DNA of 64,000 bases from Macrostomum hystrix (GCA_950097015.1 CATNEN010000039.1:5906501-5970500), one strand, 5' to 3'. Shown: positions 46,954 through 58,771, counted from the first letter of the stretch. Numbers and translations are program-made. The notes: generated by a model not told the origin, from the letters alone.

Positions 46954-49519
46954 TCAGGCATTGCTAGCGAAGAACTTGGCCAAGGTCTGGCAGGCGTCGC
47001 GAATCTGCTCCATCTGGCGGGGGTCGCTGCGGTCGCCCCTGGCGGCGCAGAAGCCGTGGGTCACGCCGTCGTACCGGCGGTGAACGCAGCGGTTGTAGAA
47101 CGGCTGGTCGCGCAGGCCGCGCATCAGGCTCTCCATGTCAGGGTCGTCGCTGGCCGGTAGCAGAGCAATGGGCACCTGCAACCGGGTCAGCCAGCCTCTT
47201 TTAATTAACAGTTTCACAGGTGGGTATATCTGTTCTGATATTCTCATCGTCAAGCCATAATAACTACAAGCCCTCCAGTCTTCTCTCCGCGGGGCCTCGC
47301 TGCGGATTTGTGCTCAGGGACCTTGATGTGGTACGAAAGTTAGTCGCTTTAACCGCACTGTCACTAAGCCAACAATAATTGCAGGAGGGCTGCAGGCGAT
47401 GGCGCATCATGTAGTGCCAGTAGATCCGCAGCCAGCGAGGAGGCAATTCTGTCCATGTCGCTGACTCCTGAGCACACATGCACACAGATACTGTACGCAG
47501 GCACACGCTCACACAGGTGTGTACATCTGCCCTGACTTTCTCATCGTCAGGCAGTGTACACTCGAACTGTGCCTTGGAGGTTGGCCATCAAGGGCGTAAA
47601 TTGCACGACAAGCCCCCCAAGCCTTCTCTCCGCGGCTGCGCCCCAAATGAATGTGGCCTCGCCGCGGAATCGAACTCATGAAGCTTAGTGCGAGGGAGTC
47701 GCTTTAAACGCTTTGCCACTAAGCCCCGCTGTTATATATAATTTAAGGACTGATGAGAGCGTGAAACCTAGCTTAAAGATAAATGGGAGGTAACCTAAAT
47801 GACCTCATGAGGACAGGCAGGGCCAGTATGCTACTAGCTATTTAAAGCGCATTTATTATATAAAAATTATCCAAAAGTGTGATCTAGAAACATAAAGACG
47901 TGGGGCGGGTACTATAAAACGTGTGCTAACTAAAAGTTACACTGCCGAGATAGAAGCAAAGATCTAAGAAGCGATATTACGAGCACTTCAAAGTACGACC
48001 CCCTAATCTAGAGATTAAAATTGCTTATACATATATGCATGCTAGCATACTTGAAGGAGTGATCTACACATCGACAGTGTGATCTAGAGATGGACAGTGG
48101 GATCTCAAAAGTCTACAGGACTATTTGCACCAAATCTACAGGATTATTTGCACTAAATCTATAGGACTATTTGCAGCTAATCTACAGGATTATTTGCACT
48201 AAATCTACAGGATAATTTGCAGCTAATCTACAGGATTATTTGCAGCTAATCTACAGGATTATTTGCAGCTAATCTACAGGATTATTTGCAGCTAATCTAC
48301 AGGATTATTTGCAGCTAATCTACAGGATTATTTGCACTAAATCTACAGGATAATTTGCAGCTAATCTACAGGATTATTTGCAGCTAATCTACAGGATTAT
48401 TTGCAGCTAATCTACAGGATTATTTGCAGCTAATCTACTCGATTCGTCGCAGCTAATCTAGAGGGGCTCTAAACAAACAGTGAGCAGCTGCGTGAGATGC
48501 GTGCTCACCCGCACAGCCTTGACAATTTCTGCAGACAGGAAGGCTGGATGAGCGGAGGCGGCACAGGCGAAGGGCGATTCGGCCGCCGCGGCCAACAGCA
48601 TGGACGGCTTGGCGCCCCAGCAGAAGCCCAGGACGCCCAGCTTGGCGGAGGCGTCGAGGCGCTGCCTCAGAAGCGGCACCGCCTGCTCAAGGATGGCCTT
48701 GACCGCCTTCTCGGCGTTGGCAGTGGAGGCAAGCCAGGCGCCGAATTCTGCCTTGTCAGTCGGCGGGAATCTGCGGACCAGATTCGGAGATCGAATAAAC
48801 ATCACTGCTCATTGCTCCATATAGCTGCGGACAGCTGTTGAGTCCGTGGATACTCAGCTAGGTGAAATAAAGTAGCCCTAGACTAGGGCATGGAGTGGGT
48901 GGATGGCTGAACACTTTTATATGAGGCGCAGCCGCGAAGACAAGGCAAATTACGCCCTCGAGGGCCAACCTCCAAGGCACAGTGAGAGTGCAAACTGCCT
49001 GGCGATGTGAAACTCAGGGGAGATTTACACACCTGCGTGCAGTATCTGTGGGCAAGAGTCAACGAAATGGGCAGAATTGCCTCCTCGCTGGCTGGGTCTA
49101 GTGTCACCAAATGATGTGCCAGTGCCCGCCATCCACCTATACTGAATTTCTAATTATTACTATTATTATTAGTAATAAAGCGCTAGGCAAGGGCATATTC
49201 TATAACTAGCAATTAGTAAGCTCTGAACTGTACACCATTGGTGTTGGCTAACCCACCTGGCCAAGCTCCAAGCTTCGCCGCCGTGAAACATGTCAGGCAT
49301 GAGCACAGTGGCCTGACACTCGGCGGCCAAATCGTCGGCAAACTGTCGCGTCTGCCCAATGTCGAAGCCGAAGATGTCGTGAATGAGCAGCAGGCCACGG
49401 CCCCTGCCGCTGCCGGTGACGTAATTGCGCACGCTGGCGTGGGTGACAACGGAGCCGGCGCCGCTGTTAGCATTGTTCCTAGGCGAGCCGCTAGAACAGC
49501 AGACTCCATCGGTTGCCAT
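46954..49519 (-). CDS. dienelactone hydrolase family protein (carboxymethylenebutenolidase homologue)
   Basis: Three minus-strand exons, 49257-49519, 48509-48770 and 46954-47175, total 747 bases (248 residues, the usual family length). The strand-turn motif GRGLLLIHDIFGFD leads to the active-site side. The nucleophile is the Cys in GVLGFCWGA (the G-x-C-x-G elbow). The acid lies in PASDDPDME and the catalytic His in DGVTHGFCA. These alpha/beta hydrolases cleave cyclic dienelactones and related esters in the cytosol. The animal enzyme (CMBL) activates ester prodrugs, but the natural substrate is unclear. I chose the ATG at 49519 because it starts in front of conserved sequence; an in-frame upstream ATG-less extension to 49672 is less likely. 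Intron 2 holds a 23-bp array and two SINEs; intron 1 holds another SINE. Confidence 0.9.
47225..47375 (-). mobile_element. SINE family B fragment (internally deleted)
   Basis: CTGATATTCTCATCGTCAAG at one end and GTCGCTTTAACCGCACTGTC at the other match the family, but the middle is shortened. It lies directly next to the fuller copy at 47376. Confidence 0.6.
47376..47730 (-). mobile_element. SINE, family B, best-preserved copy
   Basis: On the minus strand the head begins GGGGCTTAGTGGCAAAGCG (A-box region) with B box GAGTTCGATTCCG about 50 bases in. The body has GGGGCGCAGCCGCGGAGAG, TACACACCTGTGTGAGCG and, near the tail, CAGAATTGCCTCCTCGCTGG. It lies in DLH intron 2. Confidence 0.78.
47731..48112. 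other. part of DLH intron 2, no feature
   Basis: AT-rich intronic sequence between the SINE and the 23-bp array. Nothing recognised. Confidence 0.5.
48113..48440. repeat. minisatellite, 23-bp unit, about 14 copies, DLH intron 2
   Basis: Units of AATCTACAGGATTATTTGCA plus GCT or CTA. It lies about 70 bp from the exon 2 donor. Confidence 0.94.
48880..49140 (+). mobile_element. SINE, family B, DLH intron 1
   Basis: Plus-oriented: GAGGCGCAGCCGCGAAGAC, CCAACCTCCAAGGCACAGTG, TTTACACACCTGCGTGCAG, GCAGAATTGCCTCCTCGC, then GTGTCACCAAATGATG. The tRNA-like head is largely lost. A (TTA)n tract follows at about 49150-49170. Confidence 0.72.
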
Positions 49520-49679
49520 TCCAACGCTTGTGTTAATAAAGGTACTTTTAAATACAGCGCAACTATGCGATTTTACTACTAATACGAGTATTAGCTTGTT
49601 GGCGACAATTGGCGCTTTTGAATGGACGAAAGAAGTCAAGATGGGCTGGAAAAAAAGAAACGGATATTTCAAGACTCAC

Positions 49680-49870
49680 ATCAAAACTAAATATACGAGA
49701 TGGTAATAAGCTGAACCTGAGTATATGAGAGGGTAATAGGCTAAACCTGAGTATATGAGAGGGTAATAGGCTAAACCTAAATATATGAGGGTGTAATAAG
49801 CTGAACCTGAGTAAATGAGAGGGTAATAAGCAAAACCTGAGTATACGAGAGGGTGAACCTGAGTACCTGA
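49680..49870. repeat. minisatellite, 30-bp unit, about 6 copies
   Basis: Units contain GGTAATAGGCTAAACCTGAG and TATATGAGAG. The Ty3-type remnant begins exactly where this array ends. Confidence 0.9.
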
Positions 49871-49872
49871 AT

Positions 49873-52074
49873 TGAGCACCTATTCGCCAAGCTCAAAAAC
49901 GCAAAAAAGTTTGCGAAGGTAGACTTGCGCTCTGTCTATTGGCAAATAGCTCTCGATGAGTCTGCGGAGGAACTATCAGTGATCAATACCTCACGCGGCC
50001 TCTACCGTGTCAAACGCCTACAAATGGGCATGAAAAACGCCTCCTTCATTTTCCAAAGGACCATGGAGAGTATTCTATCTGACATCAAAGGCATCCTTGT
50101 CTACCAAGATGATGTCCTAGTCTTTGCAGAGAATTCCGAAGCACTAGGTAAGCGGCTGAATCCGGTCAAAACCAGGCTCTCAGAATAGAAAGTGACCATC
50201 AACGAAAGCAAATCTATTAATATGTGCAATGAAATTTCATTTCTTGGATTCAAAATCTCCGCATCTGGAATTCAGCCTGACGAACCTCTAGTTGACAAGA
50301 TCCGCCATATCGCCGCTCCCAGCTCCAAGAAGGAAGTTGAGCAGTTCCTTGGCCTAGTGAATTTTTTTGGCCTTCTGATACCTAATTTCTCCACCAAAGT
50401 CGCCCCACTGAATGACCTTCGGAAGGGAAGCTCGCCCTTCGTCCGGCGAGTGCGCTCACGCATTTGAGGGGCTCAAGCGAGAAATCTCATCCAGGCCTGT
50501 GGTGCAGCCATATAGCCTCGAAAAAGAGGCCACTCTCACCACTGACGCCTCCAAAGGTGCGCTTGCTGCTGTTTTGACCCAGGACGGGCACCCCGTGATT
50601 TACATCTCCAGGACTCTCATCCGCAGAAGCCAACTACTCAAACATCGAACGAGAGGCACTGGCGATTTTCTGGGCAATCCATAGGCTTAAACACTATCTG
50701 CAAGGCCGAAAATTCACCATTCGGACTGATCACCAACCGTTGCTTCGCCTCTTTGGTGGCAGCATTCCATTGAGCACCTCTTCCAGAATCAGCCAATGGG
50801 CGCTGTTTATAATACAATTCGATTTCACTCTGGAATACGTACAAGGGACAAAAATTCCGCATGCCGACGCGCTCTCCCGACTCCGGTTTGAAAACGCTGA
50901 TCTTGAGCCTAGCGGCACCTTTTGGGCGGTAAACTGCGTTGCCTTTGAATCCCCAACCATTGATCCACACAGAATAGCATCCGAAATTGAGTCAGACGGC
51001 CTCCTTCAACGAATAGTTCGCCGCATTCGGTCTGGTGACTGGCGAGGCTGCACACGAGCAGAGGCAGCCTTTAAGAAAGTCGCGGAATGCCTGACTCTCG
51101 AGAATGGCCTGATCTACATGCGCCGCCGAGCATTCATTCCACCAAGGCTCAGACGAGAGGCCTTCGACGCAGTGCATGACACTCATACGGGTTCCAACGC
51201 AGCCCACAAGTTGCTTGCACAGACCTGTTGGTGGCCCGGTATGCAGAGAGCTGTGGAGCAATTTGTTTCGCAATGCCGAACATGCACTCAGTTAAGACCT
51301 CGTCTGCAAAAAACTCGCGACACTTGGCCACCTGCCACCGCTCCATTTCAAAGTGTGCACATGGACTGGGCTTTTGTACCAGCCGTTGGCAACATCCTCA
51401 TCGTGGTTGATGCGTACTCGGGCTGGATAGAAGCTTTTCCCACAAAGGACAGATCAGCAGAGAGCGTCATCAACTCGTTGCGAACAGTTTTTACTCGCTT
51501 TGGCGTTCCGGAGCTGGTTGTTTCGGACAACGCAGCGGAGTTCACCTCGGCTACCCTATTGGCCTGGTTGCAAAGGAACAGTGCTTGTAAGATGGAGAGC
51601 CCTCCATATTCCCCTCAATCTAATGGTGCAGCCGAGCGAGCCGTCCAGACTATCAAGAAGGCCTTGCAGGCATGGACCCAGCGTCTAACACATGGCAGCT
51701 TTGTCGCTTTTTTGCAGAAGGCTCTGCTACATCATCGCAATTCTTCAACTTCACGCGGACGAACACCTACCGAGCTCGTGCTAGGACGGCGACTTCGAGT
51801 TCCGGTGGTCTCCATCTTCCAGCAGGGCGACCCGGTGCAATTCAGGGCCAACGGCGACACCAGCAGCTCTCGAGCTGAGTTTCTGATGTCGCAGGGGCGC
51901 AACACCTCCTGGCTACTGACGGGCGCCAAATACAACTGGCCTCAAACAATCAATTCGGCCCGCTGGCTCCTGCCTCTGAGACCGATAAGGAAGAAGACGC
52001 AGTTCACCAACAACCACAAGCAAATATGCCCGAGGTTCCCCCAGAGATCGCTCCGACAAGAAGCACTAGGGTGA
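49873..52074 (+). pseudogene. 5'-truncated, frame-broken Ty3/gypsy polyprotein (RT, RNase H, integrase)
   Basis: Order is reverse transcriptase (VDLRSVYWQIAL and catalytic YQDDVLV), RNase H (LTTDASKGALAA) and integrase. The integrase has a zinc-binding H..H..C..C region (HDTHTGSNAAH, CRTCTQ) and core motifs (VVDAYSGWIEAF, VVSDNAAEF, PYSPQSNGAAER). The Gag, protease and RT fingers are absent. There is an in-frame stop at 50186-50188, and frame changes occur between 50400 and 50470 and between 50660 and 50740. The integrase frame (50740-52074) is open for 444 codons. The K02A2.6-like integrase and RT place it with Ty3/gypsy elements. It cannot encode a working polyprotein. Confidence 0.9.
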
Positions 52075-52255
52075 GGAATCCCCCAAATCGCATTGTGCCG
52101 TAAGCTCAGACTGAGTAAACCATGATCGCGTCATTTCACTGACTTTGCGAAGTCTATTAACTAGTTCTTAAAGTTTGTTTTTTTGCCTGGACGTTATCCA
52201 TCGTCTTCCTTTGCAGATGGGGACAGTACCGACGGCTTCGTTCAAACTACGACAG

Positions 52256-52459
52256 TGTCATGATAGCCTTTGATTTGATCGGGTTGGCCGGTGTCAACCT
52301 CTTCCCATGTTTTCCCAACTCACATCCTGAGTGAGGGAAGGGGGTTCATAATTCTACTGAGCAGTTGTAGACTCTCAGGAGTCTACTCCTGTATTATTTC
52401 TGTAGTACTGTAGCTATAGCTGTAGCTATTGTGCGATGAGATGTGCGCGCAAATTAACA
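52256..52459 (+). mobile_element. possible 3' LTR of the Ty3/gypsy remnant
   Basis: Sequence from TGTCATGATAGCC to AAATTAACA begins TG and ends CA, about 180 bp after the integrase frame. The 5' LTR is absent, so this cannot be confirmed by pairing. Confidence 0.4.
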
Positions 52460-52946
52460 GTAGAAAGGGGGTATTCAAAAACCCACATTTATATTTTTCT
52501 ATGTATCTCCTAAAATATTTAACCCATCGCCAGGAAAATCCAGGATACTAGCTTAAATTTTCCGCTCCATCCGATGAAACAACTTGCAAAACCAGCAAAC
52601 ATAGGCATCGTCGAGATATTCAATGATTCCCGTCGGGGTGTCTGATGTAAAAAACTACCTATATAGACATAGTTTTTCTGTTCACAAAACTTTATCATGT
52701 AACCATGTCGGCTATCATTGTTGCCTATTTTGGATTGATAAATATGTTCATCGCAAAGGGCGGAAAAGAAATCCCTAAGTCTAAACTGGCGAATCTGGCA
52801 GTAATCAATCAATTAAATCAGTCAAAGAGAACAAGATGCAAACCAAATAAACTAGCCATCGAATTCTAGCAAGCAACAAATAATCAAGCATTTAAAGACT
52901 GTCATTTATTTACACCGACAGCAATACAGTGTCTGCTCCGAGCGAC
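52460..52946. other. intergenic, 3' flank of UQCC1
   Basis: AT-rich, no gene recognised. A minus-strand AATAAA lies at about 52908-52913, next to the UQCC1 stop. Confidence 0.5.
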
Positions 52947-53873
52947 TCATAGCGACTCATCTCGTGCCTGCTGGGCTGGCTCCATGACGGTCTGTGGCGC
53001 CAGCGCGTGCCTCAGCCGCTGCCGCATCCAGGCCTTGGTCTCTTCACGGCTGGGCTTCGGCACCAGCGGCAGGAAGGTGACAATGCCACTGCTGGTCAGG
53101 TCCTCATTCGGCACCGCAGCCAGGTGGCGATAGTTCGACCGCACATAGCGCACCATCAGGCTGATGCTCTCTGCGTCCACCTTGGGCGAGCAGCAGCACA
53201 CCTAAGCCAATGGGAGGGCTCGGCTAATTAGCTCAGGGATCAAATGAACCAAACCAACCAGACAGTGGTAAACCCAGAACGGAATCTTACACACCTGTCT
53301 CCACAGCAGCTCAGCCAGGGCCAAGTCCGTATCCACATAGGCCAGCTTGTAAAGAAAGTTGACATGCTGAAACTGGTTAAACATGAGTGCGGCTGTACGA
53401 GTCTTAGCCGAGAAGCTTGGAAAGTCCTGCATCCTCTGCCGGATGTCGCTGTGAAACAATCGGCCCATGCCGTACAGAACATAACTAGTTCGATAATCAA
53501 ACTGCTCATCAAGTGTGATTTTCTGTTCGCTAATGTAACGCAGACGTTGCATCACCAGCCACAGGTGCAGCGATGTTATGCCGTGCCATGTAGAGAATGA
53601 ATCGTCCAGGCCTAGTCTAGCAATCCACTCGGCGCTGTGGTCCGGGTACTCGGCGCAAATGCAGTACAGACTTTTGGCCACTCGCAGGTACGGATCTCGT
53701 CTCCAGTTGATGGAGCAGCGAATGTCCTGCAGCTTCTTTTTGATCAGGTAGGGCAGCGGCAGTCCGTGGGATACATTCCTTGCCGCCGGGGTAGCGAGGC
53801 CGCGCCGCTGGCAGCTAGTCCGGAGGGCGGCCAGCCCCAATCGACCGGGGTTGAGAAACAAGCCTGGAGCAAG
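52947..53873 (-). CDS. UQCC1: UQCC1/CBP3-like cytochrome bc1 assembly chaperone, N-terminus incomplete
   Basis: Minus-strand exons 53295-53873 and 52947-53201 join in phase 0 (about 277 residues). Family marks: LGLDDSFSTWHGITSLHLWL (vertebrate: LPDTFNSWFLITLLHVWM), then a helical YISEQ...YRTSY region. MFNQFQHVNFLYKLAYVDTD-LALAELLWRQ corresponds to the vertebrate MTNHFYAAI...LAAALWR. UQCC1/CBP3 binds newly made mitochondrial cytochrome b with UQCC2 to start complex III assembly. The first exon found begins at an acceptor (CTTCTGCAG) with no ATG; the exon with the start codon and mitochondrial signal was not found within the repeats to 54140 or beyond. The C-terminus ends PAQQARDESL. Confidence 0.82.
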
Positions 53874-53885
53874 CTGCAGAAGTAG

Positions 53886-54140
53886 CCGGGAATGTACATT
53901 GGGGTGCTGTAGGGATTGGTCGGGAATGTACACTGGGGTGCTGTGCTGTGTGGATTGGTCGGGAATGTACAATGGGGTGCTGTAGGGATTGGTCGGGAAC
54001 GTACATTGGGTTGCTGGGGAATTGGTCGGGAATGTACACTGGGATGCTGTGGGGATGGGTCGAGAATGTACATTGGGGTGCAGTGATGAAGGGTCAGGAA
54101 TGTACACTGGGCGCTGAGGGATTGATCAGAAATGTACATT
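53886..54140. repeat. minisatellite, about 34-bp unit, about 7 copies, next to the UQCC1 acceptor
   Basis: Units contain GGTCGGGAATGTACACTGGG and TGCTGTAGGGATT. On the transcribed minus strand each unit ends CCAATCCCTACAG, resembling a 3' splice site. The real acceptor of the UQCC1 exon follows the last unit. Confidence 0.9.
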
Positions 54141-54540
54141 TCAGTGTAGAAAATAATGAATTAGAAATGTATCATACAATAATAAGCAGTTTGACACATG
54201 GTGTTAAAACTAATGTTAAAACTAAAAAAATAAAAAACGTGCATTTTTCGGTCATTACACATAAATATAGAAATCAAAGCTCTATAAGCAAATAGAACTA
54301 TCAATCAAATATATATTTTAAACGCAGCTACAATGCACACATACAAAATACAATTTAATGTGTACATCAAAAAGGCATGTACTTGGCCAAATGGGTGAGC
54401 AAACAAGTTTTGTTTACATAAACTAAGAAGACATTTATTAATCCAATCTAGATGAATTTAACCACGCGAGGTAGACAGCATGACGAGCTACTTAACTTCA
54501 CTCAAATGTAAGTAGAAATAAGTTGAAGCAGCCAGCGGCA
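54141..54540. other. intergenic between UQCC1 and AFG1L
   Basis: AT-rich. A minus-strand AATAAA near 54431 probably serves AFG1L. No UQCC1 first exon recognised here. Confidence 0.4.
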
Positions 54541-56952
54541 TCAGCTGATCGCGTCCCTAGCAGATACGCTCCAGTACTGAGCGGACATCATCTCGGTGAG
54601 GCGGGACACTGTGCGCTCGTGAGCAAACACCTCTTCTTCGCCTGTGAAAATCGCCGCGCCCGCCGCTTCAGCGTTTGGCCCATGCTTGGAGACGCCTAGA
54701 TCGTCACGCAGAATCTGCATCCGATGCAGCTCGGCTTCGTCGAGACTGTCGCCAGGCTGGAACAGGCTGTCAGGCGGCTGGGCCGCGCTCATCACAAGGC
54801 GGCACCTGGGATGTGGGAAAAACACCTGAGATGCTAGATTTGCTGGACATTACAGCACATGAGATGCTAGATTTGCTGGACATTACAGCACATGAGATGC
54901 TAGATTTGCTGGACATTACAGCACATGAGATGCTAGATTTGCTGGATATGACAGCACCTGAGATGCTAGATCTGCTGGAAATCACAGCACCTGAGATGCT
55001 AGATCTGCTGGACATTACAGCACCTGAGATGCTAGATCTGCTGGAAATCACAGCACCTGAGATGCTAGATCTGCTGGACATTACAGCACCTGAGATACTA
55101 GATCTGCTGGACATTACAGCACATGAGATGCTAGATTTGCTGGACATTACAGCACATGAGATGCTAGATTTGCTGGACATTACAGCACATGAGATGCTAG
55201 ATTTGCTGGACATGACAGCACCTGAGATGCTAGATCTGATACTGATACTATATCAACAGGCGAAGGCGCATTGACCAACCTATTATCATAGATGGTATCA
55301 ATAAGGGTGATGAATCTACGCATAGCGCTGCGATTCTGTAGCGACAAGAGCGGCGCTCCAGTCAGGAAGATGCAGTGGAAGCGCTGGCAGATGGCCACAT
55401 AGTCGGCAGCGGCAAGGGGCTGACAGCACAGCTCATTGAAGCTACTCCACAATAGGCCGCCTTTGCACCTGTCGAAGCTGACATCTCGGCCGAACACTCG
55501 CAGTCGAGTTGGACCCGCCAAGCCGGCTTCGGTGGAGCACAGGCGTTTCCACAGTGTCTCCATGGCAACGCTGGACTCGGCGTCGCTAGTTAGGAAGTAA
55601 GTGCGCAGAGAATCGTCGGCCTTGTCGCGAGACAGACGTCGATAATCGACGCCGGAGCCGAGTTTCACAAGGCCGCAGTGCCGCTTCAGTATGGGAATGA
55701 AGGGTAGGAAGTTTACTCTCTGCAGGCCGTTCTTGTACAGATCGTCAGGTGCCCGGTTGGAGGATGCGACCAGCACCAACCCCGAGGAGAACAGCACGGT
55801 GAATAGGCGCTTCAAAATCATTGCGTCGGCGATGTCCGTCACTTGGAATTCGTCCAGACACAACAGCCTAGTTCGGCCAGCGATGTCGGCGGCCACTGGC
55901 CCGATGGGATCGTAGGCGCCCTTAGGGGGATTAGAAGGGGAATAGCGATGTAGTGATAGGATAATTGAGGGAATTAGTGAGATTATTTGGGATTATGTGG
56001 GATTTTCGAGTCAATTAGTGAGAGGATTAGCGTGGGGATTTGTTAGGGGAATACTGATAGGATTATTGTAGGGATTAGTTGGGACATTAAGGGATTAGTG
56101 AGAGGATTAGATTGGAATTAGTGATGGGGTTAGTGATGATTTTCACGCGTCTTTACTTAAGTGAAGTTATCGAAGTTTACAACAATCTCCGGATTTCTAC
56201 CCAAGCTAGTTTAAGAAGCAACCCTGATCTGAACTGATTCGAACTCCAGACCTCGCGAATCTGAACTTCTAAGCTCTAGCCACTGGGCTACTACTTTTCT
56301 CTATCTACCTGCAAGAATGATGGAAGAGCTCATACAACAGTATCTGAATCCGACGCTTATCTAGCTGAGTGAAACTCACTTTAACAGACGTATCAGCCTG
56401 TTTAAACCGGTGAATCATCTGGTGCACCTCCGTCATAAAGGCGTGAAAGTGAAGACGCCGTTTAGCAGCCAAGCTTCCAGTTCCATCAGCACCGACTGCG
56501 GTCAGTCGGCCGCCACTTTTGCTGCTACCATCAGTAGCACCGGCAGCGTCAGTAGTAGTAGAGCAACAGTTAAAGAACAGGTCCATGAGCATACTTTTGC
56601 CTCCACCAACACCGCCATAGATGTAAAGACCCCGCGGTGCAGTTACAGTAGAGTGCCCTGAAGATTTCGATGACAACCGCTGAACAAGGCGTGACATGAA
56701 ACTGGAAGATGTGGAAACTGAACTTGACAATGAAGATGCTGGAGTCAGATGTCCGCCAGTCATCAGCTCATTGTGAAGCCTATCTAGGTGCTCCAATACC
56801 ATAATTTGATGCGAGTCCTGCTGCAGATGACCCTTAGCAACCAGTTGAGAATAGGCTGTGGTTGGTGACAGGCTAGTCTGTGTTGAGCACAATCGTATGC
56901 TGGCATAGGTGTTAGGCCTAATGGAGTGAAATCTACCAATCAGAGCTGGCAT
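54541..56952 (-). CDS. AFG1L: AFG1-like mitochondrial ATPase (LACE1)
   Basis: Three minus-strand exons, 56380-56952, 55280-55920 and 54541-54805, total 1479 bases (492 residues, the family's length). The N-terminus MPALIGRFHSIRPNTYAS is a plausible mitochondrial targeting peptide. Walker A is YGGVGGGKSMLMD and Walker B is LLCLDEFQVTDIADAM. The sensor region has VASSNRAPDDLYKNGLQR. The C-terminal domain has FEELC-like SFNELCCQPLAAADY, RRFITLIDTIYD and FTGEEEVFAHERTVSRL, all as in human AFG1L. The family acts in mitochondrial protein quality control, including turnover of complex IV subunits. There is a Gly/Ser-rich insertion after Walker A (about residues 135-160). Both introns contain repeats. 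Confidence 0.94.
54826..55236. repeat. minisatellite, 33-bp unit, about 12 copies, AFG1L intron 2
   Basis: Units contain GAGATGCTAGATTTGCTGG and ACATTACAGCAC. Two subtypes (ATTTGCTG, ATCTGCTG) are grouped. Open frames across it (EMLDLLDITA) are artefacts. Confidence 0.95.
55925..56125. repeat. degenerate simple repeat, AFG1L intron 1
   Basis: Loose tandem GGGATTAGTGAGA-type units, much more diverged than the other arrays. Confidence 0.7.
56215..56300 (-). mobile_element. tRNA-like SINE head in AFG1L intron 1
   Basis: Read on minus: TAGCCCAGTGGCTAGAGC (A box) and GGAGTTCGAATC (B box) at normal spacing. The rest of the element is not obvious and the acceptor-stem halves do not pair, so it is not called as a tRNA gene. 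Confidence 0.55.
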
Positions 56953-58771
56953 TGTTTATAGCACTGTTTAGCCCAGTAACAAATTTAGCTGCATTCGCCT
57001 TTCGACATGAAAATAAAGAGAAGTAATTATAATATTTGTTTTTTGGAGTAAAACAAGCATGCATAGCACACAAATATTTCATCATAGTAGTTAACTGATG
57101 TTTGATGTAGTACGAGAATAATAGTTTGAAAATATTTAGGGCACATCACTCTTGAAATCTATACATTTCAAATCAACATATTGACTTTCTATTTTGCTTT
57201 TACCCAATATAGCTTGCAACTTATAGATAAAACTTCATTTTTCATCTTTTGATCACTATTCCAATTGTCAATTTGCTAGAAAGAATTGGGGTACTTAATA
57301 CTTATGAAGTCAAAAGAGGCTTTGGTTAAGATTGAATTGTGAGTACGTTGGTATAGATATAATAGTTTTGTGAAATACCTTCTATCCAACCTAATGTATG
57401 TAGGAAGTGCGAAGTATACTCAACTGTACATGGAAATCTATAAAATAAACATACCTTTCTTATTTCTAATATAGTAAAAAAAATTATTTAGCTACAATAA
57501 TACACTTTAAGTCTCTATCAATAAAGTTCTGATGATAACCTGTAAAAACTGTAAAAACCTAAAATATAATGAATATTTCAACTAATAAAATAATTCATAT
57601 GAAATTTTAGGTGATACTTAATCTATGTAAATATAATAATTTACAAAATATTTATATGATCCACGATAAAAGTAAAAAATTGTTAATTAGGCTACAATTA
57701 TTAGACCCTACTATAAAAATATTTATATTATTATAAATTATAATTTATAAACTATAATAATTATAATAATAATAATAATAATAATAAGACCCATTATTAT
57801 ATTATAATATTATATGACTATGAGAATAGCAAAAAAAGAGAAAGGAACATAATTAGTTGACTAGCTTTAGCATTACTTTGCTAAAGCAAGGAGGCCAACT
57901 ATGCTGCCTAGGCTAGGCCCAAGCCCAACTTTGTATCAGGTGTATAAACAAATATCATTGGTTTGGCACCTACATTGCCATAGAATTGTTATAGGCTAGT
58001 TTTTACAATTCAATAACTTCTATTAGGCCCTAACTTCAATTTAATAATTCCTAGTGTCCTAGTCTATACAAATTCAGGCAGGACAACATAAACTGGAGTA
58101 TAGGCCTATAGATAGCTAGCTAGCTACTAGCCTACTATAAAGCATATTTAGCCTAGGCCCTATGGCCAAGGGGTTAAGCTAGCCAAGATAATTGTCCAAG
58201 CTTGTCTAAGAAAATAAATAGGTACAATTTTTTGCCTTGAATTGAATATCTAGACTAGGGCCTACCTATTATTTCTAGAGTAGAAAGCCTAGTATCTACT
58301 TGTTTAGCTTCTTAACAATAGTAAGGCTAAGCATAAGCCTTTGGCATTAGGCCCTAGGCTTTAGGCTTTAGTTTAGGCCTACAATAAAGTTTAACAATGT
58401 AGCATAGCAATCCCTTAACTATATATAACAATCTCTGACTAGGTCTACAGTGAGCATGTACTGCTTAGTAACTTTAAACTAGACCTCATTTTTATACCTG
58501 GCTGGCTGAAGTCTTATGATATCAAATCATAAGCATACTAGGCCCTACTTTTTGAATTATTTGTTTTAGCTAGGCCTTGTGGTAACGAAATATTCTTTTT
58601 GATCTCTGCAGCTCTGCAGATTTTGGTTTTGTTGTTTTGGAGGTTAATAAGTGATTTAATATAGGCCTATACATAAATAAATACGCTTAATCTATTAAAA
58701 TTGCAGCCGTGTTGACGACTCTTAGGCTACATCGAACATGCGCGACGGTCGCCTAATAGGCAACTCCGAAC
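56953..58771. other. AT-rich intergenic, AGGCCTA-rich part at 57.9-58.7 kb
   Basis: Presumed AFG1L promoter on the left. Very AT-rich, with a (TAA)n run near 57757-57787. From about 57890 to 58680 the words TAGGCCTA, GGCCCTA and AGGCCT recur many times. No exons recognised and, unusually for this window, no minisatellite. Confidence 0.5.

Noticed and set aside
53202-54107. 301-residue start of UQCC1 including MYIPDPS repeats
   Set aside because: The first 70-odd codons are the 34-bp minisatellite. An acceptor after the last unit shows the exon begins at 53873.
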